Shown: piece after piece, positions 57,516-64,000 of the stretch
How the letters are laid out: every line of letters begins with the position of its first letter
Position numbering within the stretch: position 1 is the stretch's first letter
Origin: Hirundichthys speculiger
Taxonomy: Eukaryota; Chordata; Actinopteri; Beloniformes; Exocoetidae
Length of the DNA: 64,000 bases
Direction: 5' to 3'
Assembly (NCBI GenBank): GCA_018398805.1
Contig: JAGFBZ010001548.1
Coordinates: 186,001-250,000, forward strand
Made by a program: the position numbers and the translations under genes
Notes under the pieces: generated by a model
Seen by the model: the letters and a program-made list of their open reading frames with translations, nothing else
Told to the model about the DNA's origin: nothing
The model's database searches: none

Positions 57516-58887
57516 ATGGGTAGCATCCCCAACGGCGCGCCGACCGCCTCCATCCCTGTTTCACACCAGCTGAAATGTTCCAACGAAGAAAGTTCTCAGT
57601 ATCGTGGTGATGTTGACGGACAGCGCGCCAGCTCCTCCAAAGTCTTACTGGCTTATAAAAACGCATCGCAGCACCTGAATTCATCTGGAATCAAAGCTGG
57701 CTTGGGTATACTTAAAGTGGTCACATCTCAGTGGAAACAGGAAAAGATGACGCCCATAGGTGCAGCCACAAGGCGGGTGTGTACCTTCAACAACAACCAT
57801 CCTTGCAAGAAATCCCCGCTGGATCAGCTGGCCGCTTTAGTTCTCCACGATCCATCCAGGCACTGCCACACTGGCCGAGAGCGCAGCCAGCAGGCTCTTG
57901 ATTCCACCAAGCCGCAGAACTGCAAGCGCATCGTGGTTCTCGGTGCTCCACGGGTTGGCAAGACTTCCATCCTAAGGAGATACCTCCACGACGGATTCGT
58001 GGAAGAGTACAATCCAACCTCTGAGGATTTCCACAGGAAGCTGTTCCGTATCAGCGGGGAGACGTACCAAATAGACATCCTGGATGCGTCCGGAGAAAGA
58101 GACTTCCCAGCAAAGCGGCGGCTGTCTATCCTTACAGGTTCGTGTTTTCTCTGTCTCTGTTATGAAAAAGGATAGTGATGATAATAATAGTGATGAAAAC
58201 TCACTGGTCAAATCTTTATTTAAGGCCTACTTACAATAGAAAGATCAGTGTGACAGTCGATATGTGCATGCGCATTTATCTATTTTTTAATCGAGGATGT
58301 GCGTAAAAAAAAAAAGTTTCGAAGTTTGACTAACTTGCTTGTTTGATTTTCTGTAGGAGATATTTTTCTTCTGGTATTTAGCCTTGATGAACGGAGCTCT
58401 TTCGAAGAGGTGTGCGCCCTGCGGAGGGAGATCCTGGCTGCTAAATCCAAGCTGAAAAGATCCTCTGCGCCAGAACATTGCGCGCAAACGCGGGTTCCCC
58501 TGGTGTTCTGCGCCAACAAGGTAGATCTCCCGGAATCCGAAAGAGACATATCAAACGCCGAAGTGCGCAAAGCACTCGGTGAGGACTGTTCATATTTTGA
58601 AACATCTGCAAAAGACAGCACTAATCTCGAGAAAGTCTTCGAGACTCTGGCAAAACGGGGTGGTCTTCCTCCTGAAACCGGCCCGTCTCAGCACCGCAAA
58701 GTCTCCCTCCGATCGTACCAGGCGATGCGCACAGGCCGTGCGGCGGGGAAGGGTGGGGCATGATCCCTGTGGCACTCTGTACACCACGGCCCGCCGGCCA
58801 AGCTTTGGCACGGATCTTCGACAGGTTATTGGGCCACAGACTGCAAGAAAGGCCGGTAATAGACTGGAAAATTGTTATATTCAGTAA
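57516..58887 (+). CDS. RASD-family (Dexras1/Rhes-like) small GTPase
   Basis: Two coding exons, 57516-58137 and 58357 onward, joined in phase 1 at the same site as RASD1/RASD2 (LSILT|G|DIFLLVFSLD). GTPase motifs: P-loop GAPRVGKT (residues 143-150), switch I region NPTSEDFHRK, DASGERDFPA, NKVD and ETSAKD; LHRKVS-like QHRKVSLRSY follows. As written, the frame stops at 58763 after GRAAGKGGA. In the next frame, 58762-58887 encodes the expected RASD tail (TARRPSFGTDL) ending in a CAAX box CYIQ for prenylation. A one-base excess in the G runs at 58745-58758 would explain this. The N-terminal extension of about 135 residues is far longer than the ~20 of RASD1/2; M78 is the only other in-frame Met near the domain. 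It is probably one of the extra teleost RASD paralogues; which one I cannot say. Confidence 0.9.
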
Positions 58888-58918
58888 GGGGCATCGACAA
58901 CTATGGAGAGAAACAATG

Positions 58919-58924
58919 AATAAA
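58919..58924 (+). terminator. Candidate polyadenylation signal of the RASD gene
   Basis: AATAAA 32 bp after the CAAX-frame stop codon (58885-58887). This would give a very short 3' UTR; other signals further right are possible. Confidence 0.4.
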
Positions 58925-58969
58925 CCAACACATGAAGCCTCACCGTCATATAAAGTGTGATACATTAAC

Positions 58970-58972
<3 letters not shown>

Positions 58973-59021
<49 letters not shown>

Positions 59022-59048
59022 GTCTGTCTGTCTGTCTGTCTGTCTGTG
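58973..59048. repeat. (ATCT)n(GTCT)n microsatellite
   Basis: Compound tetranucleotide repeat just downstream of the RASD gene. Confidence 0.95.
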
Positions 59049-61316
59049 TCTGTTACATTACATATACATACATGTGTTTGTATGAGTAACTGTGTGTAAT
59101 GCCGGAAGTCCACAACCTGAATCCCACACATCCTGGGCTTCAGATTAAAGTCTGCGGTTTCCAGTTGGCATATAAATTCCTCATCCTACACAACAGAAAC
59201 ATTTATCACATAAGCCAGCCATTCAGGGAGTCCTATAAATACATTTATCCCACCTTTTTCTATTTGATTTTCTCAAGGCTTTGATGCAGGGAAGCTACAG
59301 AATCCTCTTCAGAAGATGATGGATGAGGTCATGAGGGATAAATGATTTAACAACACCAAACTAGATAAAATACAAAATGTACTTTGTGCTGGGCACATTG
59401 AAGTAAGACTGTCAAGTCATTCTAGACTGAAACATACTGGTCAGTGTCAGGAAGCTCAGTCTCAGTCAGAAGTCATCACTCAATCTTCAGAATAATGACT
59501 CCCAATCACACTCTAAAAGCACCCAACATGGCTGATGAAAAGATCATTCTTGAATGGATATTTAAACCCCATTCTTACTCCAACAGAACATGTATGGAAA
59601 GATGAAAAAAAAAAACGTAGTGTGAAGAAGACACCCTTCAAATCTGAGACAGCAAGAACAGTTGGCTTAGGACGGGTGTTGGTAGATGCAGCTGTATGAT
59701 TGCTTGTCGGCAGTGATTGCTGCTAAAGGTTGCGCGACAAAGTTTGACTTCATTTCTGTCCATACCATCATCATTTGTTTATGATGTCAAATATTCAGTT
59801 GAATCAAAAAATTAAAAACAACAACTAATCAGTTTCAACTTATTTTGAAGATTTTTTTTTTTTTTTTAAATAAAAGAGTACCAATAAATGTGTTCAGTTT
59901 TTCATTTTAAGGATTGCTATCACTATAGTTTCTGTTGGAGAGATGTTGAATAAAAAAAAACCTTGCACACTTGTATTTCTGTGAGCGAGGGACAGTTGTT
60001 TGTGTTTGCTGAGTGCACTGAGGCTTGTTCTCTCTTCATACTGGAGGGTCAGTGGATCTGTTTCCATGGGCACTGCTTTTGAGTTCACTTGGCAGTAGAT
60101 AATAGACCACTCGGGCTTTACATTTACAACACATCCCACATAATTTCAGCTCTCTTTCAGTTTTTTCTTATTTCTTTCTGTGAGCCCATTTGTAGCAAGC
60201 AACACAAAATTACACAGATTACATGCACATTCATTCAAGAAATAATTGACATCCTTCTCACGCTTTCTTGTGAGAATAAAGGTAAGTGTGAGCTCACGAA
60301 TATTATAGCTATTACAATCAAATTGTGTCACTGCTAAGGAATCCTTTGGTTTACCCAGAAAACTAAATTGGGTAAAAATGTAGAGATGTGTAGTCTGAAT
60401 ATGTGAATGTTGATAACTGAGTCTCAGATCAACACCTGATAAGACAGAGATTTTAGAGATCACCAGTAAAAATCATAAGAACTTATAAGCTGAAACTACT
60501 CAAAACCTTTTCTCCCGTTGAGTCATGAAAGGAATGAGATGTGAATGTGCTTTTCCACACCCGATGTACATTAGTTTTTAAATACAAGCTTGTCTGGCTG
60601 AACCAACTCACAGCTCATTAAGCTGCAAACTTCAAATATCAGCTTTTCTATGAAAATGATGTTTCCAACTGTCATTTCTGCATAGTGTATAGAATTGTGT
60701 TTAAATTTGCCGTATTCACAAGAGAGAAAAAATAACTATCTGGTCTCTAGTACTGCCATATTTTTGCCTTTTACAACAGTAAAAGGCAAAAATATGGAAC
60801 AGGTTTGTTGTTCTAAGCTGGCTTCTCAGGCAGTGGATTCCAGTCTTCAGGCAGTGACAGGCAAAAACAGACTACTTCCCGTCTTCTTGCTTGCAACATA
60901 CCTTTAATTTCTGAGTAAGGTGTGAGTTAATTTGGTCTACAATATGCAGATGCTGGCTGCATTCATGATACTGTGCTAAAAGCCTAAATTCCAATTATTT
61001 TATTGAAGAACTATTTACTCTGATAGGAATGAAGAAAATTAGCGTGATTTATTTTCAATAAACCAGTCTGTTTGCACAAAAGAATAACAATGGACAGAGA
61101 CAGCACACAGAAAGAAATTATCTGAAACGGAAAAAGTTTCTTGTTTTGCAGCTTTTCCCAACTGCTCTGACACATTTTTTTGGAGCATGTTTAACATTCT
61201 TTCAACTGTAAGTGCAATTATAATAACTGTTAAAGAACAGGCATTATTTAGCTTCACTGAAATGGTATTGTGGAAGAAAATCAGGGACAGACTCCAAAAG
61301 AAAGACTTATTTTGCA
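59049..61316. other. Intergenic stretch, nothing recognised
   Basis: AT-rich DNA with short simple repeats. 'gccttttacaacagtaaaag' at 60768-60787 is the centre of a perfect small inverted repeat (CATATTTTTGCCTTTTAC / GTAAAAGGCAAAAATATG). No exon was recognised. Confidence 0.45.
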
Positions 61317-62395
61317 ATTCAAGATTTAAGATTCAAAGTGTTTATTGTCATATGTGCAGATGAAACGAGTTCCCTTGCACAACGAAATTCTTACATTGCT
61401 GCCTGCGAGGAATGCCAGAACAGACGTTCAAAAAGTAGTATAAAAATAGTATAAATAGTGCAAAGAAGTAGTACAGAAGTACTTCTTTATAAAAGAGGTA
61501 GTATATACATACAGTCATGGAAAAAATTATTAGACCCCACCATTTTTTCTTCACTTTCTTGTTCATTTTAATACCTGGTACCACTAAACGTCATCATGTG
61601 ACTAGAACAGACAGAAAAGAAAACACTGAATGCATAAAAGCAGTGTTTTTGGCAGTACAACGCCATAGCTATTGATGTAAAAACTTAAGTGATTTAGGTT
61701 ATAATCAAGAAAACCATGGAAAATGGTAAGATATCAGCTCTTAAATAAAACTCTTATGAGCAATCTTTGTGGTTATCGTTATGTTTGTCCAAACAAATGT
61801 ACCTTTAGTTGTACCAGGCATTAAAATGAACAAGAAACTGAAGAAAACAAGGGTGGTCTAATAATTTTTTCCATGACTGTATGTACAAATAACAGTAGTG
61901 TGCAAAAGTAGTGCAGATATGTGCAAATGTGCAATCTACTGTGTGAGGTAGTCCAAATCCAATGTTCAACAGAGGAATGTGTGCAGTCTATTGTGTGAGG
62001 TAGTCCGTGGAAGTCCTGTCAACTGTTCAGGAGTCTGATGGCAGTTGGGTAGAAGGAGTTCCTCAGTCTGGAAGTCCTACATTTTCACACTTCTGTACCT
62101 CCGGCCTGAGGGCAGAAGTGTGAACAGTCCGTGCTGGGGGTGGGTGGGGTCCTTCAAGATGGAGGCAGCTCTACTGCGGACTCTGTGGTGGTAGATGCTC
62201 TGCAGGGAGGGGAGTGGAGTCCTGGTGATCTTCTCGGCAGTCTTCACCACTCTCTGCAGGCGTCTGCGGTCCATTGCAGTAGTGCTGTCCGTACCACACG
62301 GTGATGCAGCTGGTCAGGATGCTCTCAACAATACAGCTGTAGAAGTTGCTGAGGATCTTCTGCGACATGTCCAAACTTCCTCAGCCTCCTCATGA
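61317..62395 (-). mobile_element. Non-LTR retrotransposon 3' end, with nested MITE
   Basis: Minus-strand frames encode the C-terminal part of a teleost LINE protein: ILTSCITVWYG, then in another frame LQRVVKTAEKITRTPLPSLQ, ASILKDPTHPQHGLFTLLPS, GRRYRSV. The 3' UTR follows, ending with 'ttgtgcaagggaactcgttt' and 'gacaataaacactttgaatc'. One frameshift separates the frames, and a MITE (61512-61879) sits in the 3' UTR. Confidence 0.75.
61512..61879 (-). mobile_element. MITE with CAGTCATGGAAAAA ends, complete copy
   Basis: 368 bp with terminal inverted repeats CAGTCATGGAAAAAATTATT / reverse complement at the right, in a TA-rich context. Reverse-oriented relative to the copy at 53941-54305 and inserted into the LINE 3' UTR, so younger than that LINE copy. 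Confidence 0.9.
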
Positions 62396-63011
62396 AGTAC
62401 AGCCGCAAAAGCCTTACATATTTATTTCTTTAACGGCAGTCAAACTTTTTTTCATTATACTGGACTTATTTTGTCTGTTCTGCTGCGTAACACAGAGGTG
62501 ATTCAACAGAAAAGGGATGCACATTTGTATGAATGTAGCCATTTTGTCTCCACAGCAATATGTTAAATGTACCGTTAATACAAAACATATCCTTGTTGTT
62601 TCATATAAGCTCAGAGTCATGACAAAAAATTGTGAAAATTGTTGTTGTTTTTATATATATAATATATATATATAAAGAGGCTTCTAACTGAGCTACTAAT
62701 GGGCACATCTAACAGTCAAACCCTTTCCATTTCTTAACTGACAAGATCTATTCTTGCTCCATCGTTTTCCTTTTTGCCCACAACAAACCATTCCTTGAAC
62801 ATGGTTTAGTGTTTAGTAGAAGCTTACATTATCATAAAATGATGAATGAATTTCAGCAGTTTTAGTGTAATAGTGCCAGTTGTGTGGAAAATGTGTATTC
62901 ACTTTATTCTCAAAAGTAGCAATTTGGAGTACTTGAGGATATTTAAAGTATTCCGTGATGTATCTGTTTAAGTTTGAGTAATCCTCATAAACAAATGGAT
63001 CATTTTCCATG

Positions 63012-63062
63012 AGGATGGATGCATGGATGGATGGATGGATGGATGGATGGATGGATGGATGG
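63012..63062. repeat. (GGAT)n microsatellite
   Basis: About 12 GGAT units; similar to the tails of RTE/Rex3-like insertions, but no LINE body was recognised next to it. Confidence 0.9.
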
Positions 63063-63544
63063 ACTCAAGAAATGAATGTTTACTTGTGAAGAACAAGGCA
63101 ATTAATAGCGAGAATCAGCGTATTAGTTTCAAGAAGCAAGCCAAATGTAAATGGTTATTGTGCAAATCATAGACATCTGTACTTGTTAATTTGTGCACGT
63201 TCTCATATATGGCAATTTTCCTAAATGGAGAAGTAAAATCCTTATGCAGTCAACACCAACCTGGCTTAGTCAGCCGTCAACAAGAAAGAAAAAATAGAAC
63301 TGAGCCAAAGCTAATGAGAAAAACTGAATAATCAGTAATATGTAAAATCAATGGATTAGCAGTATTAGAGACAAAGTGTGTAAAGATGTTTTCAGAAATT
63401 TGATAAAATTAACAATGTAGCCAACTCTGATCTCTGCATGTATGTAGTCAACTCTGTTCAATGGCAGCTTGTTCTGTCCCTTGTTCTGACCGTGTATGTA
63501 GTTGCAGGCAACACATTTGTAATTTATTACAAATGTGTTATTTG

Positions 63545-64000
63545 CAATGTTGGACAAGTTCACTTTCTACACGAACTAGTTAAGTTCATAGTTCATAAAA
63601 ATTAAAATGAACAAGTTTAGTTCATAGTTTACAGAAATTAAAATGAACTAGATCTGTTCACCATTTCAAAAAACGAACTAAATAGTTCATTTTAGTTCAT
63701 TTTCTATTTTTATTTCTTTTTTAATGTTGCTGCGAGCAATTATTTGTCAAAATGATCACCACACCACCACATATACTACATATACTACACCACAACAAAC
63801 AGCAATTATTTTATCCATTTTAACTGTCGAAAACTATTGGTCCAATTCTGAATCCTTAACCAACCAGGGTTCACATCAGCATTGAAGGGACAGCCCATGT
63901 AAAACTGTAATTTCAGCTTCTCTCTACAGCAGCCATTCCCAAACTTTAGAATACCAAGGCCCAATTTGAAATGTTAAAAATCTCCGCAGCCCACCAAAAC
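63545..64000. repeat. GTTCAT/ATGAAC-rich repeat and hAT-like end at window edge
   Basis: 63545-63715 repeats GAACTA/TTAGTTCAT words in both orientations ('ttagttcatagtttacagaa', 'aactaaatagttcattttag'), like a teleost DNA-element terminus. At 63930-63955 'cagccattcccaaacttta' resembles a hAT left end (CAG.CATTCCCAAACT), with its body continuing past the window. Confidence 0.4.

Noticed and set aside
58579..58887. Separate plus-strand gene of 102 codons
   Set aside because: Its C-terminal part is the displaced tail of the RASD GTPase and its N-terminal part is an out-of-frame reading of the same exon.

Overview
This is a 64 kb piece of a vertebrate nuclear genome, almost certainly a percomorph teleost. 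The genes are split into small exons with GT-AG introns. The intervening DNA is AT-rich and full of fish-type mobile elements (Tc1/mariner, hAT, Harbinger-like, L2, RTE/Rex3-like, L1/Tx1-like, tRNA-derived SINEs) and long (TA)n microsatellites. No prokaryotic feature, CRISPR array or new defence-type system was found.

Layout: (1) 1-9.3 kb, minus strand: the first seven coding exons of b3gntl1, a GT-A fold glycosyltransferase; the gene runs off the left edge. (2) 9.6-19.6 kb: gene-free, dominated by a Tc1 element interrupted by L2, L1-type and Harbinger-like sequence, then a GC-rich block with a perfect 20-bp hairpin. (3) 19.7-36.7 kb, minus strand: epn3 (epsin-3), 11 coding exons plus a noncoding first exon in a GC-rich promoter. 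(4) 36.9-57.0 kb, minus strand: mycbpap, 19 well-supported coding exons including an 11-nt microexon and one GC-AG intron, plus one doubtful exon. (5) 57.4-58.9 kb, plus strand: a two-exon RASD (Dexras1/Rhes-like) small GTPase, head-to-head with mycbpap. (6) 58.9-64 kb: intergenic, with a LINE 3' end carrying a nested MITE.

mycbpap followed by epn3 in the same orientation matches the order I know from human chromosome 17q21, and human B3GNTL1 also lies on chromosome 17. The genes form no operon or pathway: b3gntl1 is a predicted glycosyltransferase, epn3 a clathrin/endocytosis adaptor, mycbpap a cilium/sperm-flagellum protein, and the RASD gene a membrane-anchored GTPase. The best regulatory signal is a perfect RFX X-box 107 bp upstream of the mycbpap start codon. 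Two apparent single-base frameshifts in G/C runs (epn3 exon 7 and the RASD C-terminus) look like assembly indels more than real lesions.
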